Origin: DASQPR01 sp963797605
GTDB lineage: Bacteria; Actinomycetota; Actinomycetes; Mycobacteriales; Micromonosporaceae
Reading direction: 5' to 3'
Length of the DNA stretch: 64,000 bases
Assembly (NCBI GenBank): GCA_963797605.1
Contig: CAWCPX010000001.1
Coordinates: 62,001-126,000, forward strand
In this document: positions 1 through 9,986 of the stretch, in pieces
Numbering within the stretch: position 1 is the first letter of the stretch
Layout of the letters: each line of letters begins with the position of its first letter
Program-made: the position numbers and the translations under genes
The notes under the pieces: model-generated
Told to the model about the DNA's origin: nothing
The model's database searches: none
The model's input: only the letters and a program-made list of their open reading frames with translations

Positions 1-1161
1 CAGGTGGATCAGCACTTCCGGGATGTTGATCTTCACCGGACAGGCGTCATAGCAGGCGCCACAGAGCGTCGAGGCGAACGGCAGCGACTCGTTCCGGCCC
101 GGCGTGAGCATCGGGGTCAGGATCGCGCCGATCGGGCCGGGGTAGACCGAGCCGTACGCATGGCCGCCGGTGCGTTCGTAGACCGGGCAGACGTTGAGGC
201 AGGCGGAGCACCGGATGCACGCGAGCGCCTGCCGCCCGACCGGATCGGCGAGCACCCGGGAGCGGCCGTTGTCCAGCAGCACGATGTGCACCTCCTGCGG
301 CCCGTCGCCGTCGGTGGCCCCCGTCCACATCGAGGTGTACGGGTTCATCCGCTCGCCCGTCGAGGAGCGTGGCAGCAGTTGCAGAAAGACTTCGAGGTCG
401 GTGAAGGTCGGCAGCAGCTTCTCCACGCCGACGACGCTGATCAGCACCTCGGGCAGGGTCAGGCACATGCGGCCGTTGCCCTCGCTCTCGACGACGACCA
501 GGGTGCCGCTGTCGGCGATGGCGAAGTTCGCGCCGGAGACCGCGACGCGGGCCGAGAGGAACCGGCGCCGCAGGTAGGCCCGAGCGACGCCGGCGAGGGT
601 GGCCGGGTCGTCGGGAGGCCTTCGGGCGCGCCCGGCATCTCGTCGCGGAAGATGTCGCGGATCTCGGTGCGGTTGTAGTGGATCGCGGGCACCAGGATGT
701 GCGAGGGCGTGTCGCCGGCGAGCTGCACGATCAGCTCGGCGAGGTCGGTCTCGTAGGCGGAGATGCCGTCGGCGGCCAGGGCCTCGTTGAGCCCGATCTC
801 CTGGGTGGCCATCGACTTGACCTTGACGAGCTGGTCGACGCCGGCCGCGGTCGCGAGGTCGGACGACGATCCGGCAGGCCTCGTCGGCGTCGCGGGCCCA
901 GTGCACCGTCGCGCCGGCGGCGGTCGCGTTCGCCTCGAAGGCCTCCAGCAGCTCGGGCAGGCGCCGGCGTACGTCGGCCTTGATCGCGGCGCCCGCGTCG
1001 CGCAGTTGCTCCCAGTCGTCGAGTTCGGCGACGACGCGCAGGCGTTTGTCGCGGATGGTGTGGGTGGCGTGGCGCAGGTTCGCGCGCAACTGCGGCTTGC
1101 CGAGTTGGACGTCCGCCGCGCGGGGAAACGCGACCCCGCCGTCGAGCGGATCTTCACTCAT
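1..1161 (-). CDS. lutB: Lactate utilization protein B (LutB), iron-sulfur; 3' end cut by window, frameshifted
   Basis: Subunit of the LutABC L-lactate oxidising complex. The start is the ATG at 1161, preceded by a CGGAGGCGG ribosome site. Reading through indels gives an N-terminal LUD region with GANFAIADSGTLVVVESEGN, then two ferredoxin-like clusters: CIRCSACLNVCP near 210-240 and CGACYDACPVKINIPEVLIHL at the window edge. The frame changes at least twice: near 880 (one extra base) and near 610 (one base short). No stop codons or substitutions hit the motifs, so sequence error is likelier than decay. It follows lutA by 61 bp on the same strand; lutC is expected beyond base 1. In this locus it would oxidise the L-lactate made from L-fucose. 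Family assignment is firm; the intact state is inferred. Confidence 0.85.
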   Translation of the reverse strand, partial: MSEDPLDGGVAFPRAADVQLGKPQLRANLRHATHTIRDKRLRVVAELDDWEQLRDAGAAIKADVRRRLPELLEAFEANATAAGATVHWARDADEACRIVVRPRDRGRRRPARQGQVDGHPGDRAQRGPGRRRHLRLRDRPRRADRAARRRHALAHPGARDPLQPHRDPRHLPRRDAGRARRPPDDPATLAGVARAYLRRRFLSARVAVSGANFAIADSGTLVVVESEGNGRMCLTLPEVLISVVGVEKLLPTFTDLEVFLQLLPRSSTGERMNPYTSMWTGATDGDGPQEVHIVLLDNGRSRVLADPVGRQALACIRCSACLNVCPVYERTGGHAYGSVYPGPIGAILTPMLTPGRNESLPFASTLCGACYDACPVKINIPEVLIHL

Positions 1162-1230
1162 GTCCGCCTCCGCTTCGCAGGACGCGGCCATGCGGCGACA
1201 TGTTTCGCTACGACAAGCTCACTCATTCGC
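1158..1230 (-). repeat. Interspersed element copy A (short)
   Basis: The lutA-lutB spacer, read on the minus strand, contains AGCGAAACATGTCGC followed by CGCGTCCTGCGAAGC and GGCGGACATGA. The same two blocks recur, with a few changes and about 40 extra bases between them, upstream of the GntR gene (2985-3095). This looks like a small dispersed intergenic repeat. It also creates a 22-codon ORF that I do not call a gene. Confidence 0.4.
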
Positions 1231-1919
1231 CGAGAACCTCCGCGTAATGCAGCGCCGTCGTGCCGGTGTGACCGCGTGACAGGCCGCCGCCGATGTGCGT
1301 CAGGCAGGAGTTGTCGGCCGCGAGGACGGTCTCGGCGCTCGTCGACGCGATGGCGGCGCACTTGTCGGCGAGCATCGCCCCGGACACCTCGGCGTTCTTC
1401 ACCGCGAACGTGCCCCCGAAGCCGCAGCACTCCTCGGCGCCCGGCAACTCGACCAGGTCGATGCCGTCGACGGCACGCAACAGGCGCAGCGGTTTGTCGC
1501 CCAGACGCAGCAGCCGCAGGCCGTGGCACGTCGGGTGGTAGGTGACCCGGTGCGGGTAGCGGGCACCGACATCGGTCACGCCGAGCACGTCGACGAGCAG
1601 TTCGGAGAATTCGTAGGTGCGGGCGGCCACCGGTGCGGCGGCGGGCACGCAGCGTCGGGTATTGCTCGCGGATCATCGCGACGCAGGAACCGCTCGGGGA
1701 CACGATCGCGTCGTAGCCGTCGAACGTGTTTCGGAATCGCTCGATCAGGGGCAGGGCGTCGCGCGCGTAACCGGAGTTGGCGTGCATCTGGCCACAGCAC
1801 GTCTGCGCCGGCGGGAACTCGACGGTGTGGCCGAGGCGTTCGAGCACGCGGGTGACGGCGATGCCGGTCTGCGGGTAGAGCAGATCGTTCACGCACGTGA
1901 TGAACAGCGCGATCTTCAT
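1223..1919 (-). CDS. lutA: Lactate utilization protein A (LutA), CCG-domain oxidoreductase, one frameshift
   Basis: Cys-rich (CCG) heterodisulfide-reductase-like subunit of the lactate oxidase. It begins MKIALFITCVNDLLYPQTGI, and both CCG domains are present: CCGQMHANSGYARD in the N half and CCGFGGTFAVKNAEV in the C half. Length is about 232 residues after correction, normal for LutA. One extra base near 1648 moves the frame between 'EQYPTLR' and 'PAAAPVAARTYEFSEL'. The stop TGA at 1223-1225 is followed after 61 bp by lutB. The upstream region holds a GGATAC-N7-GTATCC inverted repeat that may be the regulator site. Confidence 0.88.
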
Positions 1920-2296
1920 TTAGAGGGTCCGACAACACGGTCTGGCGGGGCCGCGTCGCGCCCTGGCCGCCGACTCGCGGCGTGCTCCTCGTCGCCCATG
2001 CATATCCAGCATCGCCAACTCCTCCTCCTTGGTAAGCCGCCGATGCAAAGCCGGCATCAGCGACCGCGATCCCTCGCGATCCGACAACCAGGACACGCCT
2101 CGCACCCGCCGACCCTATTGCCGCGCCCTCCGGGGCGTGTTTCACAGCTGCCGCCCGGCTGTGCCGTGACCCGGACGACGACCGACCGCGCCTGATCCCT
2201 GCCTGGATACAACTACGGTATCCGGGCAAAGATCAAGCCCTGCCGGATCGACGCCTGGCTGCAGGCTCTCGCTCGACCGGACGTCGAAACACGCCC
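1920..2296. promoter_or_regulatory. lutA upstream region with inverted repeat at 2205-2223
   Basis: This 377-bp gap between lutA and the GntR gene contains no convincing gene. It holds an inverted repeat GGATAC-(7 nt)-GTATCC at 2205-2223, about 290 bp upstream of the lutA start. The half-site shares GGAT with the palindrome at 3137-3150 upstream of the transporter operon. An operator for the neighbouring GntR/FCD protein is plausible but only inferred. Confidence 0.35.
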
Positions 2297-2973
2297 CTAG
2301 TCAAACGCCGGCAGGTGACGGGCGCGGGCCCGGGTCAGATGTTGGCGCATCGCGGCCTCGGCCAGGTCGGGTTCGGCGGCTCGGATCGCGGCGGCGATGG
2401 CGCGATGCTCTTCGTTGGTCGTGCCGGTCTGCGCGTAGGGGAAGTAGAGCCGGTGGATGTGCAGGTGCGCGTGCAGTCGCACGATCGCCTCGCTGAGCAG
2501 GGGATTGCCGGCGGTGTCGGCGATCAGGTCGTGGAAGCGCGCGTCGAGCGCGGTGAAGGCGGCGTGCGAACCGCGGCCGTCCTGGCCCGGTTCGTCGACC
2601 GGTGCGGCGACTTCGGACTCGGCCACGATCGCGTGCGCGCGGCGTCGGAGGCGCGTTCGGCGGCCCAGCGCGCGGCCGAACCTTCGAGCACCAGCCGCAT
2701 GTCGAACATGTCGGTGAACTCCTGGCGGGTCAGCAGCGGCGTGACCGTGTAGCCGGCGAGCGGGCGCTTGCGGACGAGCCCGTCGGACTCCAGCCGGGCC
2801 AGCGCCTCCCGCAACGGTGTCGGGGAGACTTCGAGGTCGCGCGCGAGCGCGTCGATGTTGACCCGGTCGCCGGGCGCGAGCGTGTGCTCCATGACCAGCG
2901 CTTTGACCGCCTCGTAGACGCCGTCGCCCAGTGTGGAGCGGCGCAGCGGGGGGATCTGGGTGGGGCTAGCCAT
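2297..2973 (-). CDS. GntR-family (FadR/FCD) transcriptional regulator, one frameshift
   Basis: Likely local repressor of the fucose/lactate locus. Residues 15-75 form the GntR winged helix (YEAVKALVMEH, IDALARDLEVSPTPLREALARLE, GLVRKRPLAGYTV). The rest is an FCD effector domain (FDMRLVLEGSAARWAAERA, then ALDARFHDLIADTAGNPLLSEAIVRLHAHLHIHRLYFP). The frame changes near 2635 between the two parts (one base missing or two extra), without loss of domain content. Corrected length about 226 residues is usual for FCD regulators. It sits between lutA and the divergently transcribed transporter operon; the effector is unknown, but fuconate or lactate would fit the context. Confidence 0.85.
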
Positions 2974-2984
2974 GTATGTGCCCT

Positions 2985-3095
2985 TCCGATTGCGGTTACG
3001 TCATTGCCGCCCCCGGTTTCGCAGGGCGCGGCAACGCTGCGTGCCTGGGGACCCTCACTGCGCTTGGTCTCAGCAACCTGTTTCGCTCAGGCTAA
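2985..3095 (-). repeat. Interspersed element copy B (long)
   Basis: Read on the minus strand it has AGCGAAACAGGTTGC, then about 40 bp, then CCGCGCCCTGCGAAAC and GGGGGCGGCAATGA. Both blocks match the lutA-lutB spacer copy. It lies between the GntR gene start (2973) and the palindrome at 3137. Two copies in 2 kb suggest a dispersed repeat family; whole-genome counts would decide. Confidence 0.4.
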
Positions 3096-3136
3096 CTCTT
3101 GACTACGTTGTTGTGACCGAGTACACATCTAGGAAA

Positions 3137-3150
3137 CATCCTATAGGATG
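3137..3150. promoter_or_regulatory. Perfect 14-bp palindrome, likely GntR/FCD operator
   Basis: CATCCTATAGGATG is a perfect palindrome 26 bp upstream of the start of the sugar-binding lipoprotein and 164 bp upstream of the divergent GntR gene. Its size and AT-centred symmetry match operators of FadR-subfamily GntR proteins. It could repress the transporter operon and the regulator itself. Confidence 0.55.
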
Positions 3151-3176
3151 CACGATCTGATGGAAAGGATGCGGTC

Positions 3177-4250
3177 ATGAGACCGTTGATTCGAATCGGC
3201 ACCGTCGCCGCCATCGTGGTGCTGGCGAGTGCCGGCATGGCCGGCTGCACCAAGAAGTCCGACACCACCGCCACCAAGTCCTCCGGGATGAAGGCGGCGC
3301 AGGTGAAGATCGCGCTCGTCCCCGGTGGCGCACACCCGTATTTCCAGCCGTGGAAGACCGCGGGCGCGCAGGCCAAGACCGACTTCAGTCTCGGTGACGT
3401 GACGTTCAACGAGACCTCCGGCTGGGACCAGACCAAGCAGAACGACGTGCTCACGTCGCTCGCGGCGCAGGGGTACAACTCGTTCGGCATCTTCGGCGTC
3501 GCGCCGGAGAACATCAACACCACGTTCGACAACCTGAAGAAGCAAGGATTCCACGTCGCGTCGCTCGCGTCCTGCCCGGCGGGCACGACCGACGACGCCG
3601 ACTTCTGCCTGTCGACCGACGTGCAGCAGGCGGCGTACAAGGCGGCGAAGGCGGCGATCGAGGCCATGGGTGGCAAGGGCAACCTGGTGCACCTGACCGG
3701 CAACAAGGTCGACTCCAACACGCAGCGCCGCATGGCCGGCGTGCAGCAGGCCGTCGATGAGACGAACGGCGCGGTCAAGCTCCTCGACACGGTCACCGAC
3801 ATCGACACCGACCTGCAGACCGCGCAGAAGGCCGTCGCCGACCTGCTCGCCGCCAAGGGCACGCAGATCAACGCGATCGTCAACACCGCCTACAACCCGG
3901 CGGTCGCCTCGGCGGCCGGCGTGAAGCAGGCGCACCTCCCGATCAAGGTCATCGCGATCGACGACGACCCCACGATCATCGCCGGCATCAAGGACGGATC
4001 GGTCGCGGCGACCGTGCTGCAGAACCCGGTCGGTCAGGCGTACGTCGGCTCGTACGCGCTGATGAAACTCGACGAGGGCTGCACCATGGCCACGCCGGGC
4101 GTCGTCGTCGACTCGGGCTCCTTCGTCGTCACCCAGGCCAACGTCGCCACCTACGACCAGGACCGGGCCGCGAAGACCACCTCGCTGAAGTCGGACTTCG
4201 ACACCAAGTACCTGAACTGCCCGAAGTCGCTGACGCACGTAACCACGTGA
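3177..4250 (+). CDS. CUT2-family sugar ABC transporter substrate-binding lipoprotein
   Basis: Periplasmic-binding-protein family 4 lipoprotein that captures the sugar, probably L-fucose, for the two downstream permeases. An N-terminal signal ends in a lipobox (VLASAGMAGC, Cys at about residue 23). The body has the usual features VKIALVPGGAHPYF, SLAAQGYNSFGIFGVAPENI, LVHLTGNKVDSNTQRRMAGVQQ and IKVIAIDDDPTIIAGIKDGSVAATVLQNPVGQ. At 357 residues it is full length and, unusually for this part of the window, has no frameshift. The start is the ATG at 3177 with GGAAAGGA upstream. It opens the plus-strand operon. Confidence 0.93.
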   Translation: MRPLIRIGTVAAIVVLASAGMAGCTKKSDTTATKSSGMKAAQVKIALVPGGAHPYFQPWKTAGAQAKTDFSLGDVTFNETSGWDQTKQNDVLTSLAAQGYNSFGIFGVAPENINTTFDNLKKQGFHVASLASCPAGTTDDADFCLSTDVQQAAYKAAKAAIEAMGGKGNLVHLTGNKVDSNTQRRMAGVQQAVDETNGAVKLLDTVTDIDTDLQTAQKAVADLLAAKGTQINAIVNTAYNPAVASAAGVKQAHLPIKVIAIDDDPTIIAGIKDGSVAATVLQNPVGQAYVGSYALMKLDEGCTMATPGVVVDSGSFVVTQANVATYDQDRAAKTTSLKSDFDTKYLNCPKSLTHVTT

Positions 4251-4267
4251 TTCTGGGGAGGAGTCCG

Positions 4268-5357
4268 ATGCCGCGGATCACCCACGCCGAGGCGTATCTC
4301 GTCGATGTCGAGGTCGAACGCGGTGCGCACCGACGCGGTCCAGTCGTTCATCAAGCAGGAGACGGTCTTCGTCGACGTCACCGTCGATGACGGCGGGAGC
4401 GGCAAAGGATACTCGTACACCATCGGCACCGGCGGTCGGGCTGTCGTCGCGCTGCTGCGCGACAGCCTGCTGCCGCGGCTGGTCGGTGCGGATCCCCGCC
4501 GGATCGAGGCGATCTGGCGGGATCTGTTCGCCGCCAACCGGTCCACCACCGTCGGCGCCATCACGTCGCTCGCGCTCGCCGCGGTCGACACGGCGCTGTG
4601 GGACTGGCGGTGCCGCGCCGCCGGACTTGCCGCTGTGGCTGCTCGCCGGTGGTGCGAAAGACCGCGTCCCGCTCTACGACACCGAGGGCGGCTGGCTGCA
4701 CCTCGACACCGAGGAGCTGGTCGCGGGCGCGAAGGCCAGCCAGGCCGCCGGCTGGCCGGGCGTGAAGATCAAGGTCGGCCGCTCCCCGGTCGCCGACGCG
4801 GAGCGCATCGCGGCCGTACGCGCCGCGGTCGGCCCGGAGATGGACATCATGGTCGACGCCAACCAGTCGCTGACCGCCCCGGACGCGATCCGGCGGGCCC
4901 GGCTGCTGGAGCCGTCCGACCCGTACTGGTTCGAGGAGCCGATGCCGGCCGACGACGTCGCCGGGCATGCGGCGATGGCGGCCGCGACGAGCGTGCCGGT
5001 CGCGGTCGGCGAGTCGCTCTACTCGATCACGCAGTTCGCCGAGTACCTGCACCGGCGGCGCGGCCGGCATCGTCCAGGTCGACGTCGCCCGCGTCGGCGG
5101 CATCACGCCGTGGCTGAAGGTCGCGCACCTGGCCGAGGCGCACAACGTCGTCGTGTGCCCGCATTTCCTGATGGAACTGCACGTCAGCCTATGCTGCGCC
5201 GTGCCCAACAGCCGTTACCTCGAACACATCCCGCAACTGCGCGCGATCACGCGCCGCGAGATCGGGATCAGCGGCGGCGCAGCCCTCGCTCCCAGCCGAT
5301 CCGGGTCTCGGCATCGACTGGGACCTCGACGCGATTGACGATCGGAGAGTGGAGTGA
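4268..5357 (+). CDS. Mandelate racemase/muconate-lactonizing (enolase superfamily) enzyme, frameshifted
   Basis: A second enolase-superfamily enzyme besides fucD, probably a sugar-acid dehydratase or epimerase. The start ATG at 4268 has GGGGAGGAG upstream. Joined frames give the capping domain and a barrel with KIKVG (KxK base), a metal triad at DANQS, EEPMP and VGESLY, and the His base region VVCPHFLMELH. One extra base each near 4322, 4620, 5057 and 5285 explains all frame changes. The stop at 5355-5357 overlaps the permease GTG start by 4 bp, so it is part of the operon. It lacks the fucD signature, so the substrate is open; D-arabinonate or another fucose-like acid is only a guess. Confidence 0.8.
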
Positions 5358-6452
5358 TCCAGCCCCTCGACGCGGCTGACCCTGCCGTCAGGCGACCGAT
5401 GCTCGATCCGCCCGCAGACGCGCCGCCGCAAGCCGAGCGCCGCAACCGCATCCCGCTGTGGGCCAATCCGCGCATCGGCCTGCTCGTGCTGCTCGTCGGG
5501 CTCGTCGTGCTGTTCACCGCGCTGCGGCCGGCGTTCCTCAACACGCGAGCTCACGCTCGTGCCGATGCAGGCCGACATCAGCGTCTACCTCGTCGTCGGG
5601 CTCGCCCAGCTGGCGGTGCTGTCCCTCGGGCACATGAACATGGCGGTGCCGCGGATGGCCGCGATGAGCGCGTTCGCGACCGGCCTGGCGTACGACCGGC
5701 TGGGTACTCCGCTGATCGTCGATCTGATCATCGGACTCGCCGTCGGCGCCGGGCTCGGCGCGCTGGCCGGCCTCGTGATCGCCCGCACCGGGGTGAACTC
5801 GTTCATCGTCACGCTCGCCCTCGACTTCGCCCTCGTCGGCCTGGTCTCGCTGCTGTACGCGCACTTCACCGACGGCGTCTCGTTCGCGCGCCCAGCCGCC
5901 CGGCATGGCGACGCTCGGACAGGACACGATGGCCGACTACTGCGCGGGCAACGTCTGCGGGCCGCCGGTGCCGCTGCTGGTGCCGTTCGCGCTCGTCGCG
6001 GCCCTCGTCGTCGGCCTCATTTTCCGCTGGTCGCGGGTCGGCCGCGAGATCCTGATGACCGGCGCCAACGTGAAGGCGGCGGAACTGTCCGGCATCCCGA
6101 CCCGGCTGCGGGTGATCCAGGCGCACGCGCTCTCCGGCGCTGCTCGCCGGCCTCGCCGGCTTCCTGCTCGCGGCCCAGAACGGCGGCTTCTCCGCGAGCG
6201 TCGGGCAGCAGTTCCTGCTGCCGTCGTTCCTGGCGCCCGGTGCTCGGCGGCACGCTGCTGGTCGGCGGCGCGGTCAGCGTGCTCGGCACGGTGCTCGGCG
6301 CCACGATCACCCAGGTCATCTACAAGGGGCTCAACTTGCTGCAGTTCGGGATCGACCAGCTGAAGCTCTACATCGGGCTGGTGCTGCTGATCGCGCTCTC
6401 CCTCGACCGGGTCCGGCACGTGCTCGCCGAGCGGCGGGGGGTGCGCGCATGA
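5354..6452 (+). CDS. Sugar ABC transporter permease (RbsC-like) 1, frameshifted
   Basis: Integral membrane permease of the CUT2 transporter. It starts at GTG 5354 (VIQPLDAADPAV). Joined frames give the RbsC pattern: RIGLLVLLVGLVVLFTALRP, QLAVLSLGHMNMAVPRMAA, LAGLVIARTGVNSFIVTLAL, GANVKAAELSGIPTRLRV, LSGLLAGLAGFLLAAQNG and VLGGTLLVGGAVSVLGTVLG. Frame changes sit near 5546, 5891, 6140 and 6239; each is cured by removing one base, and the two in membrane helices then match the usual helix length. It overlaps both neighbours by 4 bp. Confidence 0.85.
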
Positions 6453-7463
6453 TGACCGCCGTCCTCACCCCGCAGGCACCGGCCGCGCCGAGACGCCAGC
6501 TCACCCGGGCCCAGCGCACGCTCCGATCCTCCGAGTTCACGCTCGCGTGCGTGGCCCTCGTCGGGTTCGTCGCGCTGACCATCGCGACCGACGGCAACAT
6601 GCTCTCCAGCGCCACGCTGGCCGCGTTCTTCCGCTTCCTGGCGGTGCCGATGATGATCGGGCTGTCGCAGATGGTGGTGCTGTCGATCGGCCAGATGAAC
6701 CTGTCGGTCGGCGTGCTCACCGGCTTCTGCTCGATGGCCGCCGCCTGGCTGATGGTCGAAGCGGGCTGGCCGGCCCCGATCGCGATCGTCGCCGCGCTGC
6801 GTGCTCGGCGCCGTCGTCGGGCTGGTCAACGGGCTGCTCGTCGTCTTCACCCGGATCAACGCGTTCATCGTGACGCTGGCGACCAGCACGATCATCGACG
6901 GTCTGCGCTACGGCATCCACGGCCCGGACACGTTCCAGGACTACTCGCCCGCGGCTGGTGCGGATCGGGCGCGCGTCCGTGCTCGGGCTGCCGGTCGTGT
7001 TCCTCGTCGCCGTCGTGGTCGCGCTGCTCGTCGGGCTCTTCTTCGCCCGCACCGTGGCCGGCCGGCAGCTGCTCGCCAGCGGCGGCAGCCCGTTCGCGGC
7101 GCGCCTGTCCGGCGTCTCCAACGACCGCTCGATCCTGATCGCGCACGCGCTGTCCGGGCCTGCTCGCCGGCGTCGCCGCGGTGCTCACGGTCGCGCTGTC
7201 CGGTTCGGTCAACGCCACCATCGGCGACGACCTGCTGCTGCCGAGCTTCGCCGCGCCGATCATCGGTGGCGTCGCGCTCGCCGGTGGCGTGGTCAGCGTG
7301 CTCGGCACCTGCCTGGCCGCGTTCGCGGTGCGGCTCGTCGACGTGGCCCAGGCGCAGTTCGGCATCAATCAGCGAATGGGTCGACCTCATCGTCGGCGCC
7401 GTCGTGCTCGGCGCCGTGCTGATCGGCGCGATGCGCGCGAAGATCTCCGGGAGACAGACATGA
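6449..7463 (+). CDS. Sugar ABC transporter permease (RbsC-like) 2, frameshifted
   Basis: Partner permease, giving a heterodimeric channel. It starts ATG 6449 (MMTAVLTPQAPAAPRRQ). Motifs in order: QMVVLSIGQMNLSVGVLTG, VLGAVVGLVNGLLVVF, RINAFIVTLATSTIIDGLRY, SGGSPFAARLSGVS, LSGLLAGVAAVLTVALSG and PIIGGVALAGGVVSVLGT. Extra bases lie near 6800, 6949, 7158 and 7371. CTGCGTG at 6798-6804, where CTGGTG restores the helix ALVLGAVVG, is a clear example. The ATGA overlaps at both ends show tight translational coupling. Confidence 0.85.
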
Positions 7464-9005
7464 TGCTGTCGGCACGAGCCTGGTCAAGAGTCTTCCCCGG
7501 GGTACGCGCGCTGGACGGCGCCACGCTCGACCTCGAAGCCGGAAGCGTGCACGCGCTTCTCGGCGAGAACGGCGCCGGCAAGAGCACCCTCGTGAAGATC
7601 CTGACCGGGGTGTACCGGCCGGACGGCGGCGCCATCACGCTCGGCGGCGAGCCGGTGACCTTCGGCGGCCCGCTCGACGCGCTGCGCGCCGGCATCGGCG
7701 TGGTGCACCAGGAGCGCAACCTGGTCCCGGCGTTCTCGGTCGCGGAGAACATGCTGCTGCACCACCTGCCGCAGCCGGTTCGGGCTGGTGCGCCGCCCGG
7801 AGATCCGCGCCGAAGCGCAGCGCTGCCTGGACCTGCTCGACCTCGACCTCGACCCGGACGCGCCGGTCGTCCACGCTCTCGGTGGCCCAGGCGCAGCTCG
7901 TCGAGATCGCCAAGGCGCTGTCGGTGGACAACCGGGTGCTGCTGCTCGACGAGCCGACCGCGTCGCTGACCGGCGACGAGGCCGACCGGCTGTTCGCGAT
8001 CGTGCGGAAGCTGACCGCGACCGGGCACGCCGTCGTGCTCGTCAGCCACAAGCTGGAAGAGGTGTTCGCGGTCGCCGACACGGTCACCGTGCTGCGCGAC
8101 GGGCGCAGCGTCGCCGAGGCGCAGCCGCTCGCCGGCTACACCCGCGACCAGGTCGTCGACCTGATGGTCGGGCGCGCGCACGCCTCGATCGCGCTGGACG
8201 ACCGCGTGGTCGACCGCACCGGCGCCCCGGCGCTGGAACTGCGCGAGCGTCTCCACCGCCCGGGGCCACCGTGACGTCTCGCTCGCCGTGGCGCCGGGCG
8301 AGATCCTCGGCCTGTACGGGCTCGTCGGCGCCGGCCGTACCGAACTCGCCAAGGCGCTGCTCGGCCTCGACCGGATCACCGGCGGCGAGGTGCTGTGTGC
8401 ACGGGCGCACGGTGCGGATCCGCGATGTCGGCGAGGCGCTGCGCGCGCTACCGGATCGGCTACGTGACCGAGAACCGCAAGGAGGAGGGCCTGTTCCTGG
8501 AGCAGCCGATCACGCGCAACATCGGCGTCACGGTGTGGCGGCGGCTGGCCGCGCTTCGGCCTGATCCGCGGACCGGGCCGAGAAGGCGCTGGTCACCGAC
8601 TACACGCGAGCAGCTCGGCATCCGGGCGGCCTCGCCGCAGCAGCTCGCCGGGCCAGCTCTCCGGCGGCAACCAGCAGAAGGTCAGCCTGGCCAAGTGGCT
8701 CGCGGCCGACCTGCGACATCCTGATCATCGACGAACCGACGGTCGGCATCGACGTGCGCACGAAGGCGGCGTTCCACGAGCTGATCGCGAAGCTGGCCAC
8801 CGAGGGCCTGGCGATCCTGCTGATCTCCTCGGATCTGCCGGAGATCGTGACGCTGGCCGACCGGATCGCGGTGATGGGCGACTTCGCGGTGCGCGGCGAG
8901 CTGGCCAACGACCACGACTACGACCGGATGAGCCAGGCGATCATCCGGCTGATCCACGCCACCGACGGTGCCGCCGCAACCGGTGGCGGAGGATGTGACG
9001 AATGA
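7460..9005 (+). CDS. Sugar ABC transporter ATPase, two ABC domains, heavily frameshifted
   Basis: Double ATP-binding subunit of the CUT2 transporter. It starts MMLSARAWSRVFPGVRALDG. Domain 1 has Walker A GENGAGKST, a signature region replaced by LSVAQAQLVEIAKAL, Walker B VLLLDEPTASLT and the switch LVSHKLEEVF. Domain 2 has the Walker A-like GLVGAGRTELAKALLG, LSGGNQQKVSLAKWL, ILIIDEPTVGIDVRTK and LLISSDLPEIV. About ten or more one-base insertions occur between 7777 and 8713. Removing the extra C near 8712 restores the standard spacing between QQKV and DEPT (ADCDILIIDEPT). It ends TGA 9003-9005, overlapping the next ATG. Confidence 0.87.
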
Positions 9006-9986
9006 ATCCGTTTGAACACGGCCACCTCGGCGGACCGATGTCGGGTGACCCGGCTCGGCCTCGGGCTCGCCCCGATCGGAGGCCTCTACAGGCGGTCGGC
9101 GACGAGACCGCCGCGCCACCGTCGACACCGCGTGGAAGCACGGCATCCGCTTACTTCGACACCGCCCCGCTCTACGGGTGCGGCCGTCCGAGCGGCGTGC
9201 CGGCGCGGCGCTCGGCCGGCCAGGACCGTGACGAGTACACGCTGTCCACCAAGGTCGGGCGGCTGCTGCGCCCGCGGCGGCGGCGAACGACGGCGCGGGC
9301 ATGCTGGACCGAAGCCACCGGCGACGATGCCGGTCTTCGACTTCGCGGCGACGGCACCCGTCGGTCGTATCGCGGAGAGCCTGGACCGCCTCGGTGTGGA
9401 GCGGGTGGACGTGCTGCACATCCACGACCCGGACGACCATTTCGATGAGGCCATGACCGGGGCCCGGCCGGCGCTGGTGGAGATGCGCACCGAGGGCCTG
9501 GTCGGGCGGTCTCGGCCGGCATGAACCAGTCGGCGATGCTGACCGAGTTCGCTCGTACCGGCGACTTCGACTGCTTCCTGCTCGCCGGCCGCTACACGCT
9601 GCTCGACCAGTCGGGGCTCGGGGATCTGCTGCCGGAGTGCGCGGCGCGGGGCATCTCGGTCATCGTCGGGCGGCGTCTACAACTCCGGCATCCTCGCCGA
9701 TCCGTCGCCCGGCGCGACCTACGACTACCTGCCCGCGTCCGACGGCGATGCTGGCCAAGGCACGCGCGATCGCAGGACGTCTGCGCACCGCCACGACGTG
9801 CCGCTGCGCGCGGCCGCGCTGCAGTTCCCGTACGGGCACCCGAGCGTGGCGTCGGTGCTCGTCGGCATGCGTTCTCCGGCCGAGGTCGACGACGCGGTCG
9901 CGATGGCGTCGGTCGAGATCCCCGGACAGCTGTGGCGAGACCTGAAGGCCGCCGGGCTGCTCGCCGAGGAGGTGCCGACGCCGTGA
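9002..9986 (+). CDS. Aldo/keto reductase, D-threo-aldose 1-dehydrogenase (L-fucose dehydrogenase) type, frameshifted
   Basis: Cytoplasmic NAD(P)-dependent oxidation of L-fucose to the lactone, the first catabolic step. Joined frames give VTRLGLGLAPIGGLY, GIRYFDTAPLYG (Asp and Tyr of the catalytic tetrad), YTLSTKVGRLL (Lys), VDVLHIHDPDDHFDEA (His), GMNQSAMLTEF, LLAGRYTLLDQS, VPLRAAALQFPYGHPSV and VLVGMRSPAEV. This is the subfamily of known L-fucose and D-threo-aldose dehydrogenases. Frame changes are frequent between 9040 and 9800. ATGA overlap with the ATPase and GTGA overlap with the lactonase place it in the operon. Confidence 0.82.
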
